This document shows, one piece after another, positions 18,062 through 26,802 of a stretch of DNA of 64,000 nt; within the stretch, counting starts at the first letter, position 1; each line of letters starts with the position of its first letter. The notes under the pieces were generated by a model. The model was not told where the DNA came from and ran no database searches. It saw only the letters and a program-made list of their open reading frames with translations. The position numbers were made by a program, and so were the translations under genes. Source of the DNA: CAYJDP01 sp964371025 (GTDB taxonomy: Bacteria > Bacillota_I > Bacilli_A > RF39 > UBA660); NCBI GenBank assembly GCA_964371025.1, contig CAYJKH010000001.1, forward strand, positions 62,001 to 126,000, read 5' to 3'.

Positions 18062-18310
18062 ATGGAATTAGTTGAATTAACAGAAAGCATTATAAAATCT
18101 ATTGTTTTAGAAGATGATAAGGTAAATGTTAAAGAATTTGAAACAGAAGAAGAAAATTCAATTCTGATTCAAGTAATGGTTGCAGAAAGTGATATGGGTC
18201 GTGTTATAGGTAAGGCAGGACAAACTGCTAATGCAATTAGAACTCTAGTACAAGCTAGTAGTTTTTTGAAAAACGATAAATATGTTAAAATTAATATAGA
18301 TAAGTTTTAG
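18062..18310 (+). CDS. khpA: KH-domain RNA-binding protein KhpA
   Basis: An 82-residue single KH domain protein with the RNA-binding loop GRVIGKAGQ (GKAG at 50-53) and the helix TANAIRTLVQA. KhpA pairs with KhpB/Jag in Firmicutes and affects cell length and division, probably through small-RNA or mRNA binding. It sits directly behind rpsP, its conserved position, and ends in a terminator. Confidence 0.92.
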   Translation: MELVELTESIIKSIVLEDDKVNVKEFETEEENSILIQVMVAESDMGRVIGKAGQTANAIRTLVQASSFLKNDKYVKINIDKF

Positions 18311-18332
18311 AAAGTTTTTACTTTCTTTTTTT
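18309..18332 (+). terminator. Rho-independent terminator
   Basis: GAAAGT pairs with ACTTTC over TTTT and a T run follows; it ends rpsP-khpA. Confidence 0.85.
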
Positions 18333-18339
18333 TGTTTTA

Positions 18340-18348
18340 TGATATAAT
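18340..18348 (+). promoter_or_regulatory. Extended -10 promoter of the uppS operon
   Basis: TGATATAAT about 20 nt before uppS. Confidence 0.6.
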
Positions 18349-18367
18349 AATATAAGAGGTAAATAAA

Positions 18368-19102
18368 ATGACAATACAAAAAGATACAAATAAATTACCT
18401 GAACATATTGGCATAATAATGGATGGTAATGGTAGATGGGCAACAAGACAAGGGAAAAATAGAAGCATTGGACATAGAGCAGGGGCTAATACTATGAAAG
18501 AGTTATGTGCTCATATGAATAATATTGGGATAAAGTATGTTTCATTATATGCTTTTTCAACAGAAAACTTTAAACGAAGTTATGAAGAAGTATCATTTTT
18601 GATGAATTTATTTATTGAGTTATTTAATAAAGAATTAATTACTTTAGAAAAACAAGGGATTAAAGTAGTATTTTCTGGTAGAAGAGAAAATTTATCTGAA
18701 AAAGTCCTAGGTGCAATGGATAAAATAACAGAAAAGTCTAAAAATAATAAGGGACTTATAGTTAACATATGTCTTAATTATGGAAGTCAATTTGAAATGG
18801 TTGATATGGTTAAAAAAATTTCTAGTAAAGTATTAGATGGATTAATAGATATAAATTCTGTTGATGAGAAATTAATTTATGATAATTTATATCAAACATT
18901 ACCACCACTTGACTTAATTATTAGAACAAGTGGCGAGATTAGACTTAGTAATTTCATGATGTATCAAGCAAGTTATAGTGAACTATATTTTACAGAGGTA
19001 TTATTTCCAGATTTTAGTAATGAAGAATTTGATAAGGCTATAGATTTTTATAATAATAGAGAAAGAAAGTTTGGTGGTTTAAATGAAAAAAAGAGTAATT
19101 AG
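18368..19102 (+). CDS. uppS: Isoprenyl transferase (undecaprenyl diphosphate synthase)
   Basis: 244 residues. A cis-prenyltransferase that makes the C55 lipid carrier for peptidoglycan from farnesyl-PP and isopentenyl-PP at the membrane face. IIMDGNGRWA carries the catalytic Asp19 and binding residues; SLYAFSTENFKR and the C-terminal IRTSGEIRLSNF and FPDF segments are all present. ATG follows AGAGGT. It overlaps cdsA by 20 nt, showing translational coupling in a lipid operon. Confidence 0.96.
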   Translation: MTIQKDTNKLPEHIGIIMDGNGRWATRQGKNRSIGHRAGANTMKELCAHMNNIGIKYVSLYAFSTENFKRSYEEVSFLMNLFIELFNKELITLEKQGIKVVFSGRRENLSEKVLGAMDKITEKSKNNKGLIVNICLNYGSQFEMVDMVKKISSKVLDGLIDINSVDEKLIYDNLYQTLPPLDLIIRTSGEIRLSNFMMYQASYSELYFTEVLFPDFSNEEFDKAIDFYNNRERKFGGLNEKKSN

Positions 19103-19883
19103 TGGAGTAATAATGGTATTAATATTCGTTCCAATTATCATAATGGGAGGATTACCATTTACTTTATTAATGGCAGGGATTGCAATTAGAGGATTATATG
19201 AATTAATAAAAGTAAAAGAAATGAAAAAAGAAATTCCTTTCTTAATAAAATTAATTGCATATATAGTAGTTGGGATATTAGTTATTTTTACAACATCATC
19301 AATTGAATTTTCATTTTTAATTGATTATAGAATACCAGCTGCACTAGTATTATTATTAATGCTACCACTTGTATTTATAAATGATACAAAAAAATATAGT
19401 ATAAATGATGCTTTATATTTAATTGGAGCAATTATATTTTTAGGGATAAGTTTTAAACTAGTAGTAATGTTTAGAGACTTTGATTTAATGTTTATAGCAT
19501 ATCTATTTTTAATTACTACTATAACGGATGTTTTTGCATATGTAACTGGATTATTAATTGGAAGAATAAAATTATCTCCTAAAATTTCACCTAAAAAGAC
19601 AATTGAAGGAACAATTGGAGGAACAGTATTTGCGACAATTGTTGCAACAAGTTTTTTTGTAGTAGTTATTGGAAGTGATTTAAATTTATTTTCTATAATT
19701 GTAATAACAGTATTATTATCATTAATAGGACAATTGGGAGATTTATTATTCTCAGCTATTAAAAGATATTATGGTAAAAAAGATTTTGAAGTTTTAATTC
19801 CAGGACATGGTGGAATATTAGATCGATTTGATAGTTTGATATTAGTATCGTTAGCGGCAATTTTAGTTATTGGTTTTATGTAG
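19083..19883 (+). CDS. cdsA: Phosphatidate cytidylyltransferase
   Basis: 266 residues with about seven to eight membrane helices. It makes CDP-diacylglycerol, the precursor of acidic phospholipids. The family signature near the C-terminus is complete: SPKISPKKTIEGTIGG followed by GDLLFSAIKR and KDFEVLIPGHGGILDRFDS with the metal-binding Asp residues. It sits between uppS and rseP as in most Firmicutes, although dxr, which usually lies between them, is absent. Confidence 0.95.
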   Translation: MKKRVISGVIMVLIFVPIIIMGGLPFTLLMAGIAIRGLYELIKVKEMKKEIPFLIKLIAYIVVGILVIFTTSSIEFSFLIDYRIPAALVLLLMLPLVFINDTKKYSINDALYLIGAIIFLGISFKLVVMFRDFDLMFIAYLFLITTITDVFAYVTGLLIGRIKLSPKISPKKTIEGTIGGTVFATIVATSFFVVVIGSDLNLFSIIVITVLLSLIGQLGDLLFSAIKRYYGKKDFEVLIPGHGGILDRFDSLILVSLAAILVIGFM

Positions 19884-19892
19884 GAGGAAATA

Positions 19893-20948
19893 ATGATTGG
19901 AATAATTTTAAATTTAATTATATTTGTACTAGTTTTAGGAGCAATTGTATTTGTTCATGAACTAGGACATTTTCTATTTGCAAAATGGGCGAAAGTTCAT
20001 GTATATGAATTTGCAATTGGAATGGGGCCTAAATTATGGGGCTTAAAAAAAGGAGAAACAGATTACTCACTAAGAGCAATTCCAATTGGAGGATATTGTC
20101 ATTTAGCAGGCGAAGATACTGATGATAGTGAAGATGCTAAGTTACCAAAAGGGACAAGACTTTATGAGAAAAGTGTTTTTAAAAGATTTTTAATAATGTT
20201 CTTTGGCGCAGGATTTAATTTTATCTTTGCCTTTATATTACTTTTTGGTTCAGGATTAATTTGGGGTTCACCAAATATGGATCCAATTATTTATAATCTT
20301 GAGGAAGATAAACCAGCTATTAATGCCGGTTTAGAAGAAGGAGATTTAGTAACAGAAATTGATAATAATAAAGTATCAAGTATAGATGATTTAGCACTTT
20401 ACCTAGCTTTAGCTGATCCAAAAGTTGGAATAACAATGGATGTTGAAAAAGAAAATGGAAATGTAGAAACATATAAAATAAAGCCAGAAAAAATTAAAGT
20501 TGATGGTGAAGATACTTATCGTTATGGAATTGGTTTACAAGCTGAAAAAGAAAGCGGATTTTTAAAATCTTTAACTTATTCTTTTGAAAAAATGGGTTCT
20601 TTATTTAAACAAATGTTTATCACCTTAAAAGAATTATTTACAGGAGGAGTAGAAGTATCACAATTATCTGGACCTGTGGGAATATTTACTATAGTAGGAG
20701 ATCAAGCAGCTAATGGAATAGAGTCAGTTATTTATTTAACGGCATTCTTATCATTAAATGTTGGATTCTTAAACTTATTACCATTCCCAGCGTTTGATGG
20801 AGGAAGAATTTTATTCTTAGTAATTGAAAAAATTAAAGGTTCTCCAATAAAACCAGAAATAGAAAATAAAATACATTTTATTGGGTTCTTCTTACTTATA
20901 GCATTACTAATATATGTAACAGTATTTGATATATTAAGATTATTTTAA
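19893..20948 (+). CDS. rseP: Site-2 membrane metalloprotease RseP
   Basis: A 351-residue intramembrane zinc protease. HELGH (22-26) in the first membrane helix binds zinc. A PDZ domain follows (about 130-205, AGLEEGDLVTEID). NLLPFPAFDGGRIL near residue 290 gives the third zinc ligand. The enzyme cleaves membrane-bound signal peptides and anti-sigma factors. It is the last gene of uppS-cdsA-rseP; proS, the usual next gene, is instead at 50.9 kb. Confidence 0.96.
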   Translation: MIGIILNLIIFVLVLGAIVFVHELGHFLFAKWAKVHVYEFAIGMGPKLWGLKKGETDYSLRAIPIGGYCHLAGEDTDDSEDAKLPKGTRLYEKSVFKRFLIMFFGAGFNFIFAFILLFGSGLIWGSPNMDPIIYNLEEDKPAINAGLEEGDLVTEIDNNKVSSIDDLALYLALADPKVGITMDVEKENGNVETYKIKPEKIKVDGEDTYRYGIGLQAEKESGFLKSLTYSFEKMGSLFKQMFITLKELFTGGVEVSQLSGPVGIFTIVGDQAANGIESVIYLTAFLSLNVGFLNLLPFPAFDGGRILFLVIEKIKGSPIKPEIENKIHFIGFFLLIALLIYVTVFDILRLF

Positions 20949-20949
20949 A

Positions 20950-20975
20950 TAAAAAACACTATAGGTGTTTTTTTA
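20950..20975 (+). terminator. Rho-independent terminator
   Basis: AAAAACAC pairs with GGTGTTTTT (including one G-T type pair) over a short loop and a T run follows rseP. Confidence 0.75.
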
Positions 20976-21010
20976 TTTATGATATATAATATTTTAAAGG
21001 AGGTGATAAT

Positions 21011-23161
21011 TTGATAGCAAAAGTATTAATAGAAATAACTGCAAAAGCCGTTGATAAAACATTTACCTATAAAATTCCGGATGAATTACTAAAAGATATA
21101 AAAGTTGGAATAAGAGTAGAAGTGCCTTTTGGAAATAGATTGCTCGAAGGATTTGTTATAAAAATAGAAGAAAATGATAATGAAGTTACTAAATTAAAAA
21201 GTATTAATTCAATAGTAGATAATGATGTTATTTTGAATGATGAATTATTATGGTTAGGTAAAAAAATTCAAGAAAAAACGCTGGCTAGTTTAATAAGTTG
21301 TTATCAAGTTATGCTACCGAAAGCTTTAAAAGCAAAACAAGGGTCAATTATAAATAAAAAATTTAAAACTTTTTATAAATTGCATTATGATAAAAATATT
21401 AAATATAATGAAAAACAAATTATGATTATAAACCTATTTGAAAATAATGAATTAGTAAGTAGAGAGGATATATTAAAAATATCAAGTAGCAGTATAAATA
21501 CATTACTTAAGAAAAATATTTTAGAGGAAGTTAAATTAGAAGATTATAGATTAAAATACAATAATAATAAATTAGAGATACCTAAATTAAATAATGAACA
21601 ACAAAAGATTATAGAAAAAATTGATTTATTAAGTAATAAAATTTATTTATTACATGGTATAACGGGAAGTGGGAAAACAATAGTTTATATTACTTTAATA
21701 AAAAAAGTATTAGAACTTAATAAAACAGCCCTTTTACTTGTTCCTGAAATAAGTTTAACTCCTCAAGTAGTTGGAGAGTTTGAAAGATATTTTGGAACTG
21801 ATATAGCGGTGCTACATTCATCATTATCAGCAGGAGAAAAATATGATGAATATAGAAGAATTAAAGAAGATAATGTAAAAATAGTAATCGGAGCTAGAAG
21901 TGCGTCTTTTGCACCACTTTTAAATTTAGGAATAATTATTATTGACGAAGAACACAGTGATGTTTACAAACAAGAATCAAACCCAAGATATAATGCAAAA
22001 ACGGTGGCAAAACTAAGAAGTTGTTATCATAATATTCCAGTTCTTTTAGGAAGTGCGACTCCATCATTAGAGTCATATGCTAAAGCAAAAAAGAATATAT
22101 ATGAACTTTTAGAATTGCCAAATAGATATAATGGTAAAATATTACCAGAAGTTAATATAGTAGATATGACAAAGGGAATGAAAACTAGTAAATATCATTT
22201 TTCTAAGGAATTAATTGAATCAATAAAGAATCGAATTGAAAAAAAAGAACAAATAATATTACTTCTTAATAGACGTGGATATTCACCTTATATTCAGTGT
22301 CAAGACTGTGGAGAAGTAGTTAAATGTATTAATTGCGATATAACTCTTACATATCATAAAAATAGCAATATATTAAGATGTCATTACTGTGGATATGCTA
22401 CTAGAAAAGATTTGAAATGTTCATTTTGTAATGAAGAAGCTTTAGTAAATTTAGGATATGGAACAGAAAGAATAGAAGAAGAATTAAATTTATTATTTCC
22501 ATCTTTAAAAGTATTAAGAATGGATTTAGATACTACTAGTAAAAAAGGAATGCATAAAAAATTAATTAATCAGTTTGAAAATAATGAATATGATTTATTA
22601 CTAGGAACTCAAATGGTTGCTAAAGGATTAGATTTTTCAAATGTTACATTAGTTGGAGTAATTAATGCTGATACCAGCTTAAACTTTCCAGATTTTAAAA
22701 GTAGCGAAAATACTTTTTCCTTGTTAACACAAGTAGCAGGAAGAAGTGGTAGAAGCAATAAGGCTGGAGAAGTTATTATTCAAACGTTTAATCCTGAGCA
22801 TTATGCAATTGATTATGTAAAAAAACATGATTATATAGGATTTTATAATGAAGAGATAAAGATAAGGAAGAAACTTAAATATCCGCCATTTTATTATATT
22901 TGTAATGTTAAAATAAATGGTAATAATATAAATATAGTAGAAAATGAAGCAATGAAAATAGCTAGAGCATTAAAGAGAAATTTGACTTCTTCAATAATTT
23001 TAGGACCTTCACCTGCTACTTTAATTAGAGTTAATAATATATTTAAATATAATATAATTATAAAATATAAAAAAGAAGATAATTTATATTCAACTTTAGA
23101 AAAAGTGATAGAGTATTATGTAACTAAAAAGGAAGTAAAAGTAGAAGTTGATTTTAATTAA
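21011..23161 (+). CDS. priA: Primosomal protein N' (replication restart helicase PriA)
   Basis: 716 residues starting at TTG 21011 behind AGGAGGTGATAA. PriA reloads the replisome at stalled forks. An N-terminal DNA-binding domain leads to helicase Walker A GITGSGKT (about 216-223) and the DEEH box (IIIDEEHSD). A zinc region of eight cysteines follows (CQDCGEVVKCINC ... CHYCGYA ... CSFC). Later motifs GLDFSNVTLVG and TQVAGRSGRS are intact. It opens the conserved priA-fmt-rlmN-stp-prkC region. Confidence 0.96.
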   Translation: MIAKVLIEITAKAVDKTFTYKIPDELLKDIKVGIRVEVPFGNRLLEGFVIKIEENDNEVTKLKSINSIVDNDVILNDELLWLGKKIQEKTLASLISCYQVMLPKALKAKQGSIINKKFKTFYKLHYDKNIKYNEKQIMIINLFENNELVSREDILKISSSSINTLLKKNILEEVKLEDYRLKYNNNKLEIPKLNNEQQKIIEKIDLLSNKIYLLHGITGSGKTIVYITLIKKVLELNKTALLLVPEISLTPQVVGEFERYFGTDIAVLHSSLSAGEKYDEYRRIKEDNVKIVIGARSASFAPLLNLGIIIIDEEHSDVYKQESNPRYNAKTVAKLRSCYHNIPVLLGSATPSLESYAKAKKNIYELLELPNRYNGKILPEVNIVDMTKGMKTSKYHFSKELIESIKNRIEKKEQIILLLNRRGYSPYIQCQDCGEVVKCINCDITLTYHKNSNILRCHYCGYATRKDLKCSFCNEEALVNLGYGTERIEEELNLLFPSLKVLRMDLDTTSKKGMHKKLINQFENNEYDLLLGTQMVAKGLDFSNVTLVGVINADTSLNFPDFKSSENTFSLLTQVAGRSGRSNKAGEVIIQTFNPEHYAIDYVKKHDYIGFYNEEIKIRKKLKYPPFYYICNVKINGNNINIVENEAMKIARALKRNLTSSIILGPSPATLIRVNNIFKYNIIIKYKKEDNLYSTLEKVIEYYVTKKEVKVEVDFN

Positions 23162-23177
23162 CAAAATAAAAAGAATA

Positions 23178-23186
23178 TGATATAAT
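23178..23186 (+). promoter_or_regulatory. Extended -10 promoter
   Basis: TGATATAAT just before the small membrane-protein gene and rubrerythrin. Confidence 0.6.
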
Positions 23187-23205
23187 ATATACAGGAGTGA
23201 TATTT

Positions 23206-23388
23206 ATGAATAATGAAGTTAATGAAAGAAATAAAGTAGAAACTGAAAAAATTTTAACATCAACTAAACCTAATACAGAACATTATTATGATATCAACAG
23301 TAAATCAACAAAAATAATATTATTAATTTTAGGGTTAATAGTATTAGTAGGAGTAGGATATTATTTATTTAAATGGTTTACTACTTAA
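23206..23388 (+). CDS. Small tail-anchored membrane protein
   Basis: 60 residues. ATG 23206 follows CAGGAG at proper spacing; GTG 23197 is in frame but overlaps that site. The N-terminal 35 residues are polar and acidic, followed by one membrane helix (about 36-54, LLILGLIVLVGVGYYLF) and a short tail. No family recognised. It is co-transcribed with rubrerythrin 16 nt downstream, so a link to oxidative stress is possible but unproven. Confidence 0.6.
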   Translation: MNNEVNERNKVETEKILTSTKPNTEHYYDINSKSTKIILLILGLIVLVGVGYYLFKWFTT

Positions 23389-23404
23389 GAAGGAGGAAAG
23401 AAAA

Positions 23405-23944
23405 ATGGATTTAAAAGGATCAAAAACAGAACAAAATTTAAAAAATGCTTTTGCAGGAGAAAGTCAAGCTAGAAATAAATATACATATTATGCTTCAAAA
23501 GCAAAAAAAGAAGGATACGAGCAAATTGCAAGTTTCTTTGAAATGACAGCTAAAAATGAACAAGAACATGCTAAAATTTGGTTTAAATTACTAAATGGTG
23601 GAGAAGTTCCTAATACTATTGAAAACTTAAAAGATGCAGCAGCAGGAGAAAATTTTGAGTGGACTGATATGTATGAAAATATGGCTAAAGAAGCTAAAGA
23701 AGAAGGATTTAATGATATAGCATACTTATTTAATGAAGTAGGAAAAATCGAAAAAGAACATGAAGAAAGATACTTAAAATTACTTGCTAATATTGAAAAT
23801 AAAGAAGTATTTAATAAAACTGAAAAAACAACTTGGCAATGTAGAAACTGTGGTCATATTCATGTTGGAGATAATGCTTTAGAAAGATGTCCAGTATGTG
23901 CTCATCCAAAAGCTTATTATGAAATGATTCAAAATAATTATTAA
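23405..23944 (+). CDS. rbr: Rubrerythrin
   Basis: 179 residues. A non-haem diiron peroxidase that removes hydrogen peroxide in anaerobes. The N-terminal ferritin-like four-helix bundle shows diiron ligands in AGESQARNKY, NEQEHAKIW and EKEHEERY. The C-terminal rubredoxin-like domain has the CRNCGHIH and CPVCAHPK pairs for one iron. GAAGGAGG precedes the start. It indicates an anaerobic lifestyle with exposure to oxygen. It lies between priA and fmt, not its usual neighbours. Confidence 0.96.
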   Translation: MDLKGSKTEQNLKNAFAGESQARNKYTYYASKAKKEGYEQIASFFEMTAKNEQEHAKIWFKLLNGGEVPNTIENLKDAAAGENFEWTDMYENMAKEAKEEGFNDIAYLFNEVGKIEKEHEERYLKLLANIENKEVFNKTEKTTWQCRNCGHIHVGDNALERCPVCAHPKAYYEMIQNNY

Positions 23945-23950
23945 TAATTT

Positions 23951-23978
23951 AAAATAGTACTTAGTACTATTTTTTTGT
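23951..23978 (+). terminator. Rho-independent terminator
   Basis: AATAGTAC pairs with GTACTATT and a T run follows rubrerythrin. Confidence 0.85.
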
Positions 23979-24029
23979 TTATATTTAAGTAAAGTTATAG
24001 TATAATCATAATATAATAAGGAGGATTTT

Positions 24030-25091
24030 ATGTTGGATGAATTATTAGAGACTAAAGAAGTAAAAGATTTATTAGATAAAATAATTAATAATAAGAATTA
24101 TAATAAATCAAATAAAGTAAAAGATTTAGAATTTTTAGATATAAATAATTCATTATTTTTAGTATATGAATCAATATATAAATTTTATATTATTCTAAAT
24201 GATAAAACTCTTTTCGAAGATTATATGAATAAGGTAAGTAGATTAATATTAAAACTAGATACTTATAATGAAATATCATATGCTATAAATAAATTAATCG
24301 GATCTATTATAAAAAATAAATTAAATATATCAAATAATAAAGATATATTAAATTATATATATGATAAGTATGTTATAAACGGGTATTTATTTTTAGGGAT
24401 TAATTCTAAAATATTATCGGATATTTTGAATGATGGTATAAATGTTAATACTATAAATAAATATACTAATACAGAACTTTCTAATCTATTATCAAAATAT
24501 GATATTGAAATAAAGGGAGGAAATGTTACTGATAATTTTATAAGTGGCTGTTTTGATGCTTATACATTCCCTCATTATTTATATAGAGTTACAAATAATC
24601 ATTTAACAATGACATCTAAATATAATAAAGACGCTTATTTTAATAAAAATTTAGAGATATCTTTAAAAAACTTAAATAAATTAATAAAAGAAGTTAATAT
24701 AAATAAAAAAGATAGTAGTAAAATAATAGAAATTTATAATCAGGATTTTAATAATTATATTAAGAATGATTATTCTCCTAAGTTAATTATGATTAGAAGA
24801 AATTTATTAGAAAAGGATAATTTCATAAGTATTAATAAAATTCTAGAAAATAATGATTCTTTAGAAAATAATATTGCACGAATTATAGATTATAAATATA
24901 ATAATATTGTTATAGATCAATATATTAATTTTGAAGATTTATTAACAATTAACTTAATAAAAATAAATAATTTAATAAAAGAAAAAGAAGAAGTACCACT
25001 AATTAATCAAAAAGGGGCTATATCATTAATGTTTATAGTAGGAATATTATTGATATTAACTGGTATTATCTTATTCATATTAAATTTATAG
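24030..25091 (+). CDS. Tail-anchored protein of unknown function
   Basis: 353 residues, preceded by AAGGAGG. The protein is mostly helical and very rich in Asn, Ile, Lys and Leu. One membrane helix sits at the C-terminus (about 331-352, LMFIVGILLILTGIILFILNL minus its ends). A cysteine and several aromatic residues stand out in the middle (SGCFDAYTFPHYLYRV, about 175-190). No catalytic motif or known family is visible. It ends 8 nt before fmt and probably shares its transcript. Confidence 0.6.
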   Translation: MLDELLETKEVKDLLDKIINNKNYNKSNKVKDLEFLDINNSLFLVYESIYKFYIILNDKTLFEDYMNKVSRLILKLDTYNEISYAINKLIGSIIKNKLNISNNKDILNYIYDKYVINGYLFLGINSKILSDILNDGINVNTINKYTNTELSNLLSKYDIEIKGGNVTDNFISGCFDAYTFPHYLYRVTNNHLTMTSKYNKDAYFNKNLEISLKNLNKLIKEVNINKKDSSKIIEIYNQDFNNYIKNDYSPKLIMIRRNLLEKDNFISINKILENNDSLENNIARIIDYKYNNIVIDQYINFEDLLTINLIKINNLIKEKEEVPLINQKGAISLMFIVGILLILTGIILFILNL

Positions 25092-25099
25092 GAGGAAAA

Positions 25100-26041
25100 A
25101 TGAAAGTAATATTTATGGGAACACCAGAATTTAGTGTTCCAGTACTAGAAAAATTAATTACTAATTATGAAGTTGTTTTAGTAGTTTCTCAACCAGATAA
25201 AAGAGTAGGTCGAAAAAAAGAATTAGTAAATACTCCTATTAAAGAAGTAGCTTTAAAAAATAATATTGAAGTATTTCAACCAGTATCAATAAGGGAAGAA
25301 TATCAAAAAATTCTAGATACAGAGTGTGATATTATTATTACTTGTGCTTATGGTCAAATAATTCCAGAAGTATTAATAAATTACCCAAGGCTTGGATGTA
25401 TTAATGTTCATGCATCATTACTTCCTAAATTAAGGGGAGGAGCGCCTATTCATCATGCTATAATAGATGGTTATCAAAAAAGTGGTATTACGATAATGTA
25501 TATGGATAAATTAATGGATAATGGAGATATTATTTCTCAAAATGAAACTTTTATAGAGGATACTGATACATATACAACTCTTCATGATAAATTAAGTAAT
25601 ATTGGAAGTGATTTATTAATAAAAACACTTCCTAGTATCATTAATCAAACTAATAAAAGAGAAAAACAAAATCTTGATGAAGTTACATTTGGATATAATA
25701 TAAAAAGAGAAGAAGAACAAATTAACTTCAATAGACTAAGTAAAGATGTATTTAATCAAATAAGAGGGCTATCTTTAATCCCTGGAGCTTATACATTACT
25801 TGATAATAAAGTATTAAAAGTATATGAATCGTATATAAGTGATTTATCTACAAAAGATATAAGACCAGGAACTATTACTAATATTTATAAAAATGGAATT
25901 GGAGTAGCAACAATTGATTATGAAATAGTAATTACTAAAGTAAAACCAGTAGGTAAAAATATAATGGATGCCAAAGACTATATAAACGGTATAAATAAAA
26001 AAAATACATTGGGAAGGGTTTTATCAAATGAAGAAGCTTAA
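25100..26041 (+). CDS. fmt: Methionyl-tRNA formyltransferase
   Basis: 313 residues. It formylates initiator Met-tRNA with 10-formyl-THF. The N-terminal Rossmann domain begins VIFMGTPEFSVPVLE. The catalytic segment shows NVHASLLPKLRGGAPIHHAI, with the Asn-His pair of the family, and GITIMYMDKLMDNGDI. The C-terminal OB-like domain includes FNQIRGLSLIPGAYT. GGAGG precedes the start. It overlaps the next gene by 14 nt. In Bacillus it lies between priA and rsmB; rsmB and def are absent here. Confidence 0.96.
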   Translation: MKVIFMGTPEFSVPVLEKLITNYEVVLVVSQPDKRVGRKKELVNTPIKEVALKNNIEVFQPVSIREEYQKILDTECDIIITCAYGQIIPEVLINYPRLGCINVHASLLPKLRGGAPIHHAIIDGYQKSGITIMYMDKLMDNGDIISQNETFIEDTDTYTTLHDKLSNIGSDLLIKTLPSIINQTNKREKQNLDEVTFGYNIKREEEQINFNRLSKDVFNQIRGLSLIPGAYTLLDNKVLKVYESYISDLSTKDIRPGTITNIYKNGIGVATIDYEIVITKVKPVGKNIMDAKDYINGINKKNTLGRVLSNEEA

Positions 26042-26747
26042 AAAAGGATTGGATATCATCAAAGAATTGAAAAAAACAGAAAGAGGGAAAGCAGTTTTGT
26101 TTTTTAGTTTTTTTGCGATTTTCTTTTTAATTGTTATTCTTTTTTTAAGATTTTCAGAATCAACTAATAACTATATACCTCCTGTTGAGGAAGAAAAAGA
26201 AGAAATAATGGACTTAATTAATTTAGAGGGAATAGAAAATAATAACTTTAATTATAATTATGTTATTAATTTAGATGGGATAGTTCATAACTATATTGGA
26301 AGTGTTGATGGGAATATTAATAAGTTTTCTTATAATAATGAAGAGTATTATAAAAATTTGGATATATATTATAAGAAAAATCCAACTACATTAGCTTATG
26401 ATTTAATTCCAAGTAGTCCGATTGTATTTGAGAACTTGGTAAATTATAATGCACTAAAATTAATTCTTGATAATTCAACATATATATCTAAAACAGAATT
26501 TCCAAGTTTAGAAAAAGAATATAATTATACTATTGAAACAAATAAATTAATAGAAGTTATTAATAATCAGGATAGTACAGATAGTAGTATTAATACATTG
26601 AAATTTAAACTTAATGAAAAAGATGAAATAGTAAGTGTTAGTATGGATTTAAATAATTATATTAAAAGTAATTTAATTAATCAAACATTAATTATAGAAT
26701 TAAATTATAGTGAAATAGGAAATGTAAAACCAATTGAAATAACTTAA
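26028..26747 (+). CDS. Membrane-anchored extracellular protein, unknown function
   Basis: 239 residues that overlap the end of fmt by 14 nt. A basic N-terminus (1-23) and one membrane helix (about 24-45) precede an ectodomain of about 190 residues rich in Asn, Tyr and Ile with alternating hydrophobic strands. There is no lipobox or known domain. It could be a surface or cell-wall protein. A terminator ends it. Confidence 0.6.
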   Translation: MKKLKKGLDIIKELKKTERGKAVLFFSFFAIFFLIVILFLRFSESTNNYIPPVEEEKEEIMDLINLEGIENNNFNYNYVINLDGIVHNYIGSVDGNINKFSYNNEEYYKNLDIYYKKNPTTLAYDLIPSSPIVFENLVNYNALKLILDNSTYISKTEFPSLEKEYNYTIETNKLIEVINNQDSTDSSINTLKFKLNEKDEIVSVSMDLNNYIKSNLINQTLIIELNYSEIGNVKPIEIT

Positions 26748-26770
26748 AAAAGATTTTATAATCTTTTTTT
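26748..26770 (+). terminator. Rho-independent terminator
   Basis: AAAAAGATT pairs with AATCTTTTT over TTAT, followed by T residues, directly after the stop. Confidence 0.85.
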
Positions 26771-26773
26771 TTA

Positions 26774-26782
26774 TGATATAAT
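26774..26782 (+). promoter_or_regulatory. Extended -10 promoter
   Basis: TGATATAAT before the TasA-like/DUF285 gene. Confidence 0.6.
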
Positions 26783-26802
26783 TCATACTAGGAGACTAGA
26801 AT